Positions 1-8,439 of a DNA stretch of 64,000 bases are shown here, piece by piece. The notes under the pieces are model-generated. The model was not told the DNA's origin, did not search any database, and saw nothing but the letters and a program-made list of their open reading frames with translations. A program made the position numbers and the translations under genes. Source of the DNA: UBA2040 sp041674745 (GTDB taxonomy: Bacteria; Bacteroidota; Bacteroidia; Flavobacteriales_D; Crocinitomicaceae); contig JBAYVD010000007.1 of the NCBI GenBank assembly GCA_041674745.1, forward strand, positions 62,001-126,000. The letters are read 5' to 3'. Positions within the stretch are counted from its first letter, which is position 1; each line of letters begins with the position of its first letter.

Positions 1-66
1 TTTTATGCCGTGAAGCAATTAACAGGAAAATTAATGGAGTTCAAAATGACACTCCAAACAAACTAG
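1..66 (+). CDS. 3' end of an upstream gene, possibly an ECF sigma factor (partial)
   Basis: An open frame enters from the left edge and ends at the TAG at 64-66, giving a 21-residue basic tail that ends in MEFKMTLQTN. The next gene starts 6 bases later, so the two are probably co-transcribed. The neighbour is a one-pass membrane protein of anti-sigma type, and such genes usually follow an ECF sigma factor gene, which is why I suggest one here. The visible tail is too short to prove a family. Confidence 0.4.
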   Translation, partial: FYAVKQLTGKLMEFKMTLQTN

Positions 67-72
67 TGTATT

Positions 73-756
73 ATGACACCAGAAATAGAAAATATCATCA
101 GAAATTCAAATTTTAAGGATCTGTCGGATCAGCAAAAACTCGCTTTGCAAGATTGGGCAAGTTCAGAAGAGGAATTTGAAACCTTGCAGCAGATTTTAGT
201 AACTGCAGATTCTATGGATGCGGATGTTGCGCCAAGTCCAACTTTGCGAACTTCCTTGACGGAAACATTTTCGGCACAATATGGTGTTGCATCAACTCTA
301 AATTCTAATCAACGAAAATCGAACAAAACAATCGTGCTTTGGTTGAAAGTGGCCGGTGCAGTGGCAGCGGTTTTCATGCTGTTTTTTCTCGTATTTCCGC
401 TTTTAGCACCGAATAAAACCGTTGAGTATACCGCTGAGCAAAAACCGATGGAAACGAAAAAAGAGCTGGAGAAAAGCGCAGATAGTAACGAGGTGAAACA
501 AAACAATGAACAGGATGAGCCATCCACTTCGGTCGCGCCAATTATGCAAGAAGCGCCGCAATTAGCGCGCTTAGAATCCAATCCGACAAGAGCCATGCGA
601 GACGCAAACCTAGATATCTCAACGGCTGATCGAGGATTTGCAATGGCTTCTGAAGCGCATTCCGATCGCTTGTTTTTTAGTGACATGCCCGATAAAAACC
701 GTCAAGTCGTGCAAGAAAATCCAGAATTACTGGCGATTTTGTATACGTCCTTTTAA
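73..756 (+). CDS. anti-sigma-factor-like single-pass membrane protein
   Basis: This is a 227-residue protein with an acidic N-terminal cytosolic part (about 1-88), one membrane helix at about 90-112 (WLKVAGAVAAVFMLFFLVF) and a low-complexity Lys/Glu/Asn-rich stretch after it. There is no signal peptide, so the N-terminus should be inside and the C-terminus in the periplasm. This is the usual layout of Bacteroidota anti-sigma factors, but no zinc-finger (HxxxCxxC) motif is present. It follows a truncated gene by 6 bases. Its TAA stop overlaps the stop of the opposite-strand methyltransferase gene, the two sharing TTAA at 753-756. The anti-sigma role is an inference from layout and position only. 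Confidence 0.55.
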   Translation: MTPEIENIIRNSNFKDLSDQQKLALQDWASSEEEFETLQQILVTADSMDADVAPSPTLRTSLTETFSAQYGVASTLNSNQRKSNKTIVLWLKVAGAVAAVFMLFFLVFPLLAPNKTVEYTAEQKPMETKKELEKSADSNEVKQNNEQDEPSTSVAPIMQEAPQLARLESNPTRAMRDANLDISTADRGFAMASEAHSDRLFFSDMPDKNRQVVQENPELLAILYTSF

Positions 757-1520
757 ATAGAAAGCCGATTAATTTCACCAGTTTTTTGATTCGAGAAAAC
801 AAGTATTCCCATTCGGAAAAGATCAAATTGATTAGGGAAATCAGTATCGTTCAGCAAACTTTTCCAAGCATTAAGCATACCTGTTGACCAACGAATATCG
901 TCCAAAACGAGTAGGGCATTTTCCTTCAAATTCGGTTTCAATGTCTGAATATACTGGAGCAATGCCTTCCCATCGTGGTGACCGTCTACAAATACCAAAT
1001 CCCATGATTCTTTGGGTATGTTTTTAAAGAAATCTTCAAAGGTTGAGTTGACCAATTCTATATTTGTGTAATGATTTTTATCGAATAAACGTTTGGCTTC
1101 CAACGCGGTTTGCGGACAGGCTTCAACAGTCGTAATCGTTCCATCTGGGGTGCCTGATGAAAGAAATACGGTTGTAAATCCCAATGAAGTCCCCATCTCC
1201 AGAACATGCTTGTATTGAAATTCCTTTGTTATTTGATACAAGATTCGTTGAAACTTCAACGAGGAAGTACTTTGCTTGTAAATCGCATTAATTTTTCTTT
1301 TTCCACCGAGCTTTTTGGAACCGGCGCCAAAGTCAGCGACTTCAATCAGTCGTGTATCTTTTTTCGTCCTTTTCCGTATAGAATTGAGTTGGGTTTCGAA
1401 TGTCAATTGAATGGAAGCACGTTGAATACAATTTATTATTTTTGTGGACGTTTCATTGTCAACTTTCGGAATAAAATTGGCCTTCCAACGATAATGGATA
1501 TATTCAAAAATCAAATTCAT
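753..1520 (-). CDS. class I SAM-dependent O-methyltransferase-like protein
   Basis: The 255-residue protein has a Rossmann methyltransferase core. Motif I is visible as HVLEMGTSLGFTT (about residues 104-116). An acidic loop follows (TTVEACP), then DLVFVDGHHDG, then LVLDDIRWS, a pattern typical of the Methyltransf_24/catechol-O-methyltransferase-like group. Residues 1-60 resemble the short lead-in seen in Bacteroidota members of this family. The substrate is unknown. Its ATG overlaps the ATG of the DUF4301 gene on the other strand (CATG, 1518-1521), so its promoter must lie inside that gene. Its stop overlaps the upstream gene's stop. The family call is firm; the reaction is not. Confidence 0.75.
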   Translation of the reverse strand: MNLIFEYIHYRWKANFIPKVDNETSTKIINCIQRASIQLTFETQLNSIRKRTKKDTRLIEVADFGAGSKKLGGKRKINAIYKQSTSSLKFQRILYQITKEFQYKHVLEMGTSLGFTTVFLSSGTPDGTITTVEACPQTALEAKRLFDKNHYTNIELVNSTFEDFFKNIPKESWDLVFVDGHHDGKALLQYIQTLKPNLKENALLVLDDIRWSTGMLNAWKSLLNDTDFPNQFDLFRMGILVFSNQKTGEINRLSI

Positions 1521-2952
1521 GCCACAAATTAACGAAGAATTGAAGGCAAACTTGCCATTGGAAGCACAAATTCAACTGCAAAATATCACGAAAGGGAATC
1601 CTCCTTTGGAATTGGTGGCGCCTTGTCGAATAGAAGATGGCATTTTAAAGATTTCCGATTTTGAAAAAAACCGATTGATTCAACGAGCCTTATCAAGTAA
1701 AAGGTCCATCGCTTATTTTATTCCTGCTTCGGGTTCAGGTTCTAGAATGTTTCAGTTTTTGTTTGGCTATCTCACAGCACCCAATGAGGAAAATACCGCT
1801 ATGGTGGAACATTTTTTCAATAGCATGGAGAAAATGGCTTTCTATACCATTATGCCGTTGGAATTGCGCGATAAACTAAAAAGGGGGGATTTTGAAATCA
1901 AGGAGATTGCTCAATTTATATTAGGAAAGAACGGTTTGGAACTAGGTATTTTGCCAAAAGGATTGATTCCTTTTCACAAGATTGATAAATTCGTTTTAAA
2001 CCCATTCCAAGATCAAATTCTTCAAGGAGAGAACTTACACGATAGCGTTTCTAAGTTTCACTTTACGATCCAAAAGGAGTTTGAAACGCACGTGAAAGAA
2101 AGCGTGGACAACTTACGAAAATTCACGGGTCCAGGAAAGGAAATTCAATTTTCAGAACAGAAACCAGAAACGGACGCTTTCGCTTTTGATAATTCTGGAA
2201 AAGTAGTTTTGAGCGATACAGGCAGTTATTTACGCCGTCCTGCTGGTCATGGTGCATTGCTTGAAAATTTAGTCGAAGTAGAAGAGGAGGTAATCTTAAT
2301 CAAGAATATCGACAACATCCAACACATGGAGCATCAGAAAAATGCGGAACAAATTTGGCAAATGCTAATTGGTCTGTTGGATGAGGTGAAAATAAAGATA
2401 GATCGTTTGGTTGTTAATTTCTCGCGAACGGATTTTCAGCACTTGAATGACTCGTATCAATTGTTCAATGCCAGCGAAATCGAAAATTGGTCGGATGAAA
2501 CGATACTGGAAGCGTTAAATCGGCCGATCCGCGTTTGTGGAATGGTACGGAATTTAGGCCAAGCGGGTGGAGGCCCGTATTGGGTGAAAAACAACGGGTC
2601 TATCAGCAAGCAAATCGTTGAAAAAGCACAGATTGCTCAAACGGACGCACAGCAATCGCTGATGATCAAAAGCACGCATTTCAACCCGGTGATGATGGCT
2701 TTGTCAACGGTGGATGCTGTAGGTAAAAAATTCAACTTGAAAGACTTCGTCGACAAAGACAAATATTTCATTGTAGAAAAAGAGCACAAAGGAAAAAAAA
2801 TAAAATACTGTGAACTGCCCGGATTGTGGAATGGTTCGATGTCCAATTGGAATACACTTTTTGTTGAAATTCCCAACCAAGTATTTAGTCCAGTAAAAAC
2901 GATGTTGGATTTATTATTGCCAGCACATTTAGCGAAAAAAGAGGATGAATAA
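1519..2952 (+). CDS. DUF4301 family protein
   Basis: This 477-residue protein shows a glycine/serine-rich nucleotide-binding-like loop, FIPASGSGSRMF, near residue 75. Further on come conserved segments such as VCGMVRNLGQAGGGPYWV and the LMIKSTHFNPVMMA block, which I recognise from DUF4301, a Bacteroidota family of about 500 residues. The loop recalls nucleotidyltransferases of the sugar-phosphate type, so a nucleotide-handling enzyme is possible but unproven. It overlaps the CoA-binding gene downstream by 8 bases, so the two are likely translated together. Confidence 0.75.
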   Translation: MPQINEELKANLPLEAQIQLQNITKGNPPLELVAPCRIEDGILKISDFEKNRLIQRALSSKRSIAYFIPASGSGSRMFQFLFGYLTAPNEENTAMVEHFFNSMEKMAFYTIMPLELRDKLKRGDFEIKEIAQFILGKNGLELGILPKGLIPFHKIDKFVLNPFQDQILQGENLHDSVSKFHFTIQKEFETHVKESVDNLRKFTGPGKEIQFSEQKPETDAFAFDNSGKVVLSDTGSYLRRPAGHGALLENLVEVEEEVILIKNIDNIQHMEHQKNAEQIWQMLIGLLDEVKIKIDRLVVNFSRTDFQHLNDSYQLFNASEIENWSDETILEALNRPIRVCGMVRNLGQAGGGPYWVKNNGSISKQIVEKAQIAQTDAQQSLMIKSTHFNPVMMALSTVDAVGKKFNLKDFVDKDKYFIVEKEHKGKKIKYCELPGLWNGSMSNWNTLFVEIPNQVFSPVKTMLDLLLPAHLAKKEDE

Positions 2953-3343
2953 AATCGATACAACCTTGGTGATTGGTGCATCCACCAATCCAGAAAGATA
3001 CGCTTACAAAGCCATCAAAGCCTTGCGAAGTCATGGAAAAACGGTGAAAGCCTATGGATTGAAAAATGGCGAAGTGGACGGCGTCATTTTTGAAACGGAG
3101 AAAATACCTTTTGAAAATATCGAAACGGTGACCTTGTACGTCGGCCCACAAAATCAAAATTCGCTCATGGATTATATCATTCACGAAATTCAACCCAAGC
3201 GGATAATTTTCAATCCTGGAACAGAAAATCCAGATTTTATTTCGAAAGCTGAAAAGGTTGGAATTTATTGTGAAATAGCGTGTACTTTGGTGTTACTAGC
3301 GACCGGACAATACGATGATTTTACATCATCTTCCCGCGTTTGA
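2945..3343 (+). CDS. CoA-binding domain protein (YccU/CoA_binding_2 type)
   Basis: The 132-residue protein is a single Rossmann domain. TLVIGASTNPERYAYKA at the N-terminus is the nucleotide-binding loop of the CoA_binding_2 family. KRIIFNPGTENPDF and the late EIACTLVLL match the conserved PG(S/T)E and C-T-L segments. Members are related to the CoA-binding part of succinyl-CoA synthetase, but the cellular role is unknown. The start overlaps the DUF4301 gene by 8 bases. The 3' end overlaps the convergent DUF58 gene by 23 bases. Confidence 0.8.
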   Translation: MNKIDTTLVIGASTNPERYAYKAIKALRSHGKTVKAYGLKNGEVDGVIFETEKIPFENIETVTLYVGPQNQNSLMDYIIHEIQPKRIIFNPGTENPDFISKAEKVGIYCEIACTLVLLATGQYDDFTSSSRV

Positions 3344-4238
3344 TCAAGTATTTAAGCAAAATAGGTTCATAGCCGTCATCAATATCAGCTGGCATGAAGT
3401 CAATTCGATTTTGAATACAACGCAGCTCAATTTCGCGAAAATAATGTTGAATTTCTTCACGGTATTTCTCTTTGATTTCAGCCGGTTGAAGACGCATTTT
3501 TTCGCCTGTTTCCATGTCCACAAGCGTATAAGGACGATTTTCTAAATTGAAATCTATTTCATTTTTCTTGTCCGTAACATGGAAAAGAATGACTTCATGT
3601 TTTCGGTGTTTCAGGTGTTGAAGTGCTTGAAACAACTCATCCGTTTTGGTAGGGTCGTCTAATAAATCGGAAAAAATCACCACCAAAGAACGTTGATGAC
3701 TCAATTCAGCTATCGCATGAAGAGCTTCTGTTGCCTTCGTTTCCGTTTTGGTGTTCTCATTGAAACCAGCCAAACATTTTTCCAATTCGCTATACAAGTA
3801 AACATGGTGCCGTTGGCTCGATTTTGCAGGGGTATGCAAATCCAATTTTTCATTGAAAAATGACAATCCGACGGCGTCTCGTTGCCGTTTCAGTAGTTCG
3901 ATTAAAGAGGCGGCGGCATACACAGCGAATTTTAACTTGTTGTCCGCATTCACTGGATAATACATCGAACTGGAAGTATCAATCACAATCTGACAGCGTA
4001 AATTCGTTTCCTCTTCGTATTTTTTGGTAAACATTTTATCGGATCTGGCAAACAATTTCCAGTCAATATGTCGAGTAGATTCTCCCTTATTGTACAACCG
4101 ATGTTCAGCAAATTCAACTGAAAAGCCATGAAAAGGGCTTTTGTGCATGCCGGTGATAAAACCCTCTACCACTTGTTTGGCGAGTAATTCTAAATTACCG
4201 AAATGGGCTAACTTTTGTCGATCGATCGATTCTTTCAC
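3321..4238 (-). CDS. DUF58 domain protein (VWA-like)
   Basis: This 305-residue protein carries the DUF58 hallmark around residues 45-75 (EFAEHRLYNKGESTRHIDW). A von Willebrand A-like metal-site motif follows, IVIDTSSSMYYP (DxSxS) near 85-96, and VVIFSDLLDDP comes later. DUF58 proteins normally sit beside a MoxR-type AAA+ ATPase and act in envelope or metal-cofactor maturation. Here the upstream neighbour in the same direction is a DMT transporter and no MoxR gene is visible, so the usual partner must lie elsewhere. The gene overlaps the convergent CoA-binding gene at its 3' end. Confidence 0.85.
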   Translation of the reverse strand: MKESIDRQKLAHFGNLELLAKQVVEGFITGMHKSPFHGFSVEFAEHRLYNKGESTRHIDWKLFARSDKMFTKKYEEETNLRCQIVIDTSSSMYYPVNADNKLKFAVYAAASLIELLKRQRDAVGLSFFNEKLDLHTPAKSSQRHHVYLYSELEKCLAGFNENTKTETKATEALHAIAELSHQRSLVVIFSDLLDDPTKTDELFQALQHLKHRKHEVILFHVTDKKNEIDFNLENRPYTLVDMETGEKMRLQPAEIKEKYREEIQHYFREIELRCIQNRIDFMPADIDDGYEPILLKYLIKRGKMM

Positions 4239-4247
4239 AGCTTAAAA

Positions 4248-5147
4248 TTACGCAATTGTTTTTACGCGATGTTGGTAAATGGTATTGAGAATTACACAAA
4301 AAATGATAATTCCCATTCCAATTAAAACAATATTAGACAAACGTTCATCGAAAACAAACCAACCCAAGACAACGGCATAAATAGCTCCCAGATATTGAAA
4401 AGGGACAATTTTAGCGGTATCACCAAGATGCAAAGCACGCGTCATGAGAATTTGAGCAATTTGCGTAAAAATGCCAATACAAAGCAAAACGATCCATTCG
4501 ATTCCATGCGGCCACACAAAATCAAACAAACACCAAATCCCTGTAAAAGGCAAAGCGAGCATCGGGAAATACAAAACAATGGAGATCGCTTGGTCGGTGT
4601 TTTTTAATTTAACAATCGCTGTATAAGCAATCGCCGAGAAGAAAGCAGAGACAATGCCCAAAAGCATCCAAGTAGTATCCATTTTAGTATCTGCTGCTGG
4701 AAACAAATTATCGTACCCTACCAAAACAACACCAGCGAATGCCAGAATAATGAGCAGCCATTGCAACCTGAGTATTTTGTCTTTTAGAATAAAAGAGGCT
4801 AGAATTACCGTAAATATAGGCGACAAATATTGCAAAATAGAGGCAATGGCCAAAGGTAATTTCTGTAAGGTAAAAAAAAACAGTGTCAAAGCGAAGACGC
4901 CAGAAATTCCACGAACCATTAACCATTTCTTGTTATTCCCAAAAAATGGAATACGTCTTTTTTTAATAATGGTGGCACTTATGGCAAAGGATACGAGCGA
5001 ACGAAAAAACACCAATTCATGGGCTCCATAAGTCTGAAAATGAAAATAATGGCTGATATCATTTTGTCCTCCCAAACTTTTCACCAAAAAATTGACGACC
5101 ACAAAGCTTAAACCTGAAAGTAAAATGAATTGAATGCCTTTTCGCAT
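4248..5147 (-). CDS. EamA/DMT-family transporter
   Basis: The 299-residue protein is almost entirely hydrophobic, with about ten membrane helices. The two EamA halves are clear: the first ends around QYLSPIFTVILASFILKD and the second around QYLGAIYAVVLGWFVFDE. This Q-Y-L...P/G-A-hydrophobic-F/W repeat is the usual signature of drug/metabolite exporters of the RhaT/YdcZ type. The substrate cannot be told from sequence. It ends 9 bases before the DUF58 gene start, so both are probably one transcript. It is divergent from the outer-membrane protein gene at 5264, with 116 bases between them. Confidence 0.85.
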   Translation of the reverse strand: MRKGIQFILLSGLSFVVVNFLVKSLGGQNDISHYFHFQTYGAHELVFFRSLVSFAISATIIKKRRIPFFGNNKKWLMVRGISGVFALTLFFFTLQKLPLAIASILQYLSPIFTVILASFILKDKILRLQWLLIILAFAGVVLVGYDNLFPAADTKMDTTWMLLGIVSAFFSAIAYTAIVKLKNTDQAISIVLYFPMLALPFTGIWCLFDFVWPHGIEWIVLLCIGIFTQIAQILMTRALHLGDTAKIVPFQYLGAIYAVVLGWFVFDERLSNIVLIGMGIIIFCVILNTIYQHRVKTIA

Positions 5148-5263
5148 ATACGCAGAACTTAGACGTGCAAAATTACTTCTTTCGATTCGTTTAATTCCTC
5201 GATTACGGAAATGGTTGGTAGATTTTACAATATTTTTAGAAGATTTACGTAATTTCGTTACGC

Positions 5264-5914
5264 ATGAAACGATTCCTGATTCTAATTTTTATTCTTTTTT
5301 GGTTTTTAAATTCTCCCGGGTTTAAATCCCAATCGATCACGCCGAAAGCAAGTTTTCACGTAAATGTCGGGTTGCCCATTAATACAAAAAACGAATCGTT
5401 TAAAGGCGTCATGCAAGGATTGGTGAATACTAGTGCACACTTTCAATACACCTTGAAAAATTCACTTTGTTTCGGGATTGGGATTAATTACACCTATTTT
5501 TCGTTGAATGAATTCAAGGTTACTGAAAAAATAAAAGGAGGTGTTCAAATGCCATCAGCCTTTTTGAAGATTGGCCAGGAGAAATTTCATTCTTCCGTAT
5601 TTGGAACCGATTATGGTTTAAAAATGGGGTATACTGCAAATTTATTCAATTCGGACTCAATTCAAGCGCAGTTTGGCAGTGTACGAACCATTTATAGCTT
5701 GTATATTGAGCCACAAGCAGGATTCATGTTGCAAATGGATGAAAATACCACCGTGAAGCTTTTTGTTGGTTATGTAATTCAAAATTTTGGCTTCAGACCC
5801 AGTTATTTAGGGCTTTCTTCGGAAAATGGATACAACCCGCAGAATTTTAACATAAAAACCCAATATTTAACAATTGGATTTGGTTATACCCATTATTTTA
5901 AAAATAGAAAATAA
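5264..5914 (+). CDS. outer-membrane beta-barrel-like protein, function unknown
   Basis: The protein has 216 residues and an N-terminal signal peptide (FLILIFILFWFLNSPGF, cut near residue 23). After it come alternating hydrophobic/polar strands with many aromatic residues, for example CFGIGINYTYFSLNEF and LTIGFGYTHYFKN. The last residues are aromatic and basic, fitting a barrel-closing strand. This is the pattern of small Bacteroidota outer-membrane beta-barrel proteins (PorT/OMP_b-brl type), but I cannot assign a specific family. The ATG at 5264 follows a CGTAA/TTACG inverted repeat at 5248-5262. Confidence 0.6.
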   Translation: MKRFLILIFILFWFLNSPGFKSQSITPKASFHVNVGLPINTKNESFKGVMQGLVNTSAHFQYTLKNSLCFGIGINYTYFSLNEFKVTEKIKGGVQMPSAFLKIGQEKFHSSVFGTDYGLKMGYTANLFNSDSIQAQFGSVRTIYSLYIEPQAGFMLQMDENTTVKLFVGYVIQNFGFRPSYLGLSSENGYNPQNFNIKTQYLTIGFGYTHYFKNRK

Positions 5915-5954
5915 GCGTTATTTTCGTGCAACGTTCGGAACGATTTGGTCGTTC
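5907..5954. repeat. two short inverted repeats before the first nidogen-like gene
   Basis: GAAAATAA-GCG-TTATTTTC (5907-5925) is a perfect 8-bp hairpin over the stop codon of the upstream gene. GAACGA-TTTGG-TCGTTC (about 5938-5954) is a second hairpin just ahead of the start region of the 5981 gene. The first lacks a T-run, so it is a poor terminator. The second could be an operator or chance. Confidence 0.35.
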
Positions 5955-5980
5955 TTACTTTGTTAAAACGCTTAGAATCT

Positions 5981-8317
5981 ATGAAAAAAAGTCTCTTTTT
6001 ATTTTCCGCTTTATTACTTTCTCTCAATTCTTTTTCTCAAAAAGAGAGTATTTTGTCTACCTCGCCTGAATACAGACAAGCTAAATTGAATGGGACAATC
6101 GAGAATTACCAAGTCAAAAGTGGTACGGTTGAGGTAATGGATGTTTCTCAAACACTAGGAATGAAAAAAAAACCGAGTAGCGGAGTACCTGCTAAAGCCA
6201 GTGGTTGTCTTAGTTATTCAGCTCCAATTGGCTATACGGCAACCGGAATTATCTCGGATGACCAGGCAACCGCCTTGATCAGTTTGCCTTTTGATTTTTG
6301 TTTTTATGGTGATATAGTAAATGCTTTGTACATCAATTCAAATGGGAATGTGACTTTTAATGCGCCAATGATCTCCTACAGTTCCACTGCTTTTCCTTCC
6401 CTTGGAGATCAAATTATCGCTCCGTTTTGGGGAGATGTGGACGTCACCGGAGGTTTGGGGACGATTTCATATGAGATTACGGCAACCCACATGATTATTA
6501 ATTGGAACAACGTTGGCTATTTCCCATCTTCAGGTGATAAACGCAACAATTTTTCATTGGTATTAACAGATGGGAATGATCCAATTATTTCGGGTGGAAA
6601 TGTTGCTTTTTTATATGGAGATATGCAATGGACAACCGGCTCCGCCTCTGGAGGGACCGGCGGATTTGGAGGAATACCTGCAACAGCGGGCGCCAACAAA
6701 GGCGACAATATAAATTATTTTCTTATCGCACGTTTCGACCACGCAGGTTCTGATTTTGATGGAGCATTGGGAGGAAATGATGGAATAAGTTGGTTGGATA
6801 ACCGTGAATTTTATTTTGACTTTTGTAGTACTGACAATGTAGCGCCAGTGCCGTTGGGAATCGGTTCCTGTGATACGGTTCGTATTTGTTCTTTGGGCGA
6901 TACGGCAGATATTCCATTCATTTTCTTGTCACCAGAGGCAACACAATCTACTACGATAACCGTTACAAGTGCTACCCTCACAACATTGCAAGTATTAACG
7001 AATGTTCCTGGTAATACCGCTACCGCATCCTTGCGGATAATTGGCACTCCAGCCATGGCAGGAACCCATTTTGTAAATGTTACCGCAACAGATGATTACA
7101 GTACACCAGGAGTAACCAGTGTAGATTTCACCGTAATAATTGATGATTCAGGAGCGGCTAGCTTTAATCCGATTCTTTCGCCAACGGTTGGCTGTGATTC
7201 GGTCGTTGTAAATGTTTTAAATGGTCCTTATGAGTCTTACTTATGGGATGATTTTACTTCTGATACATCAATGACTTTAAACAACTCTACGCAAAACTAT
7301 GGAGTCACTGTTAAATTAAACGGCTGTTATAAACGGGTGACCAATGATTTTACGGTCATTAATTTAGAAGTAAACTTCAATAATGTAGATTTTTATTCTT
7401 GTCCAGGATCCACTGAAAATGTTAAGTTGGTTGATTCTGCAACACTGGTCAATGCCACATGGGGATCTCCAAGTTTGAATGGTTTATATTCTGTACATCT
7501 ATTGCCAGGAAATTACACCGTGACGATTACAGACGTAAATGGCTGTACGGCAGATTCGAGTTTTACGATAACTACCCAACCCAAAATTGTATTGGCAGAA
7601 AATCCGAATGTTTGCGGAGATTCTATTGGGTTATCCGGTAATTTGGGTGTTTCGGGAGGTATTTGGTCTTTGATTAGTGGACCAGGAACGGCTACTTTTT
7701 ATCCAAATAGCACCTTGCAAACGAGTGTCAAATGGTCTGTGCCAGGCGTTTATACCATTAAATACGCTGAGCCCAATTGTTTAGACGCAGATACGATCAC
7801 GTTAAATGTAACTTTCTACCCTTATTCAGAAGTAGGGAATGTGATAGGTTGTTTGGGAACTCCAGAAAAAGTTGAAGCTTATTCCTATTGGGATAATGTG
7901 ACTGCTTACGAGTGGAGCAATGGAGATACGGGACCCTCAACGACTTTAACCGAGCCAGGTTATTATTATTTGAATTCCTATAACTCGTGTGGTGTAAATA
8001 CCTGGAATTTTAATTTTGAAGCGCATTCTTGCGAAATCAATATGCCAAATGTATTTACGCCAAATGGGGATTTGGTGAATTTATTCTATTACCCAATAGA
8101 TCCTGATACGAAAGCGTTCACAGCTTATAATTGTAAATTGTTTAATCGATGGGGGAATATTATGTTTGAATCCAATGATTTGACAAAAGGTTGGGATGGA
8201 AAAACTTCAACTGGCGCAATTGCCGAAGATGGAGTCTATTTTTACTTAGTCAATGCGACCAATTTAGATGGTTTGGAAATAGAAAAACAAGGGTTTTTTC
8301 AATTGTTTGGTCAATAA
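5981..8317 (+). CDS. secreted nidogen-like-domain protein with T9SS type B (gliding-associated) C-terminus
   Basis: I start at the ATG at 5981 because it gives a clean signal peptide (MKKSLFLFSALLLSLNSFSQ); the frame is open 36 bases further up only through a TTG. The 778-residue protein has a nidogen-like (NIDO) domain at about 85-285. It holds the FPFDFCFYGD-like entry, INSNGNVTF, the IAPFWGDVD core and the DGISWLDN end. Ig-like/cysteine-bearing repeats follow. The last ~95 residues begin MPNVFTPNGDLVN and contain FNRWGN and GWDGKT, the type B sorting domain (gliding motility-associated C-terminal domain). The protein should cross the outer membrane by T9SS and be anchored or released at the surface. 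It is the shorter of two tandem paralogs. Confidence 0.85.
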   Translation: MKKSLFLFSALLLSLNSFSQKESILSTSPEYRQAKLNGTIENYQVKSGTVEVMDVSQTLGMKKKPSSGVPAKASGCLSYSAPIGYTATGIISDDQATALISLPFDFCFYGDIVNALYINSNGNVTFNAPMISYSSTAFPSLGDQIIAPFWGDVDVTGGLGTISYEITATHMIINWNNVGYFPSSGDKRNNFSLVLTDGNDPIISGGNVAFLYGDMQWTTGSASGGTGGFGGIPATAGANKGDNINYFLIARFDHAGSDFDGALGGNDGISWLDNREFYFDFCSTDNVAPVPLGIGSCDTVRICSLGDTADIPFIFLSPEATQSTTITVTSATLTTLQVLTNVPGNTATASLRIIGTPAMAGTHFVNVTATDDYSTPGVTSVDFTVIIDDSGAASFNPILSPTVGCDSVVVNVLNGPYESYLWDDFTSDTSMTLNNSTQNYGVTVKLNGCYKRVTNDFTVINLEVNFNNVDFYSCPGSTENVKLVDSATLVNATWGSPSLNGLYSVHLLPGNYTVTITDVNGCTADSSFTITTQPKIVLAENPNVCGDSIGLSGNLGVSGGIWSLISGPGTATFYPNSTLQTSVKWSVPGVYTIKYAEPNCLDADTITLNVTFYPYSEVGNVIGCLGTPEKVEAYSYWDNVTAYEWSNGDTGPSTTLTEPGYYYLNSYNSCGVNTWNFNFEAHSCEINMPNVFTPNGDLVNLFYYPIDPDTKAFTAYNCKLFNRWGNIMFESNDLTKGWDGKTSTGAIAEDGVYFYLVNATNLDGLEIEKQGFFQLFGQ

Positions 8318-8412
8318 AACTTTTGAGTTCGATTCAAATAGTATAAAAAACAATTGCTAAATTTAGGCCTTGACTGCCGTTGCTTGCAACTTCTCGTATG
8401 TTTAAGCCGTCC

Positions 8413-8420
8413 TAGTTTTG
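8413..8420 (+). promoter_or_regulatory. -7 box TAGTTTTG for the second nidogen-like gene
   Basis: TAGTTTTG matches the Bacteroidota -7 consensus TAnnTTTG exactly. It lies only 4 bases before an ATG at 8425 and 19 bases before the ATG at 8440, which supports the downstream ATG as the real start. No clear -33 TTG is seen at the usual spacing. Confidence 0.5.
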
Positions 8421-8439
8421 TAAAATGCTAAAATACATT

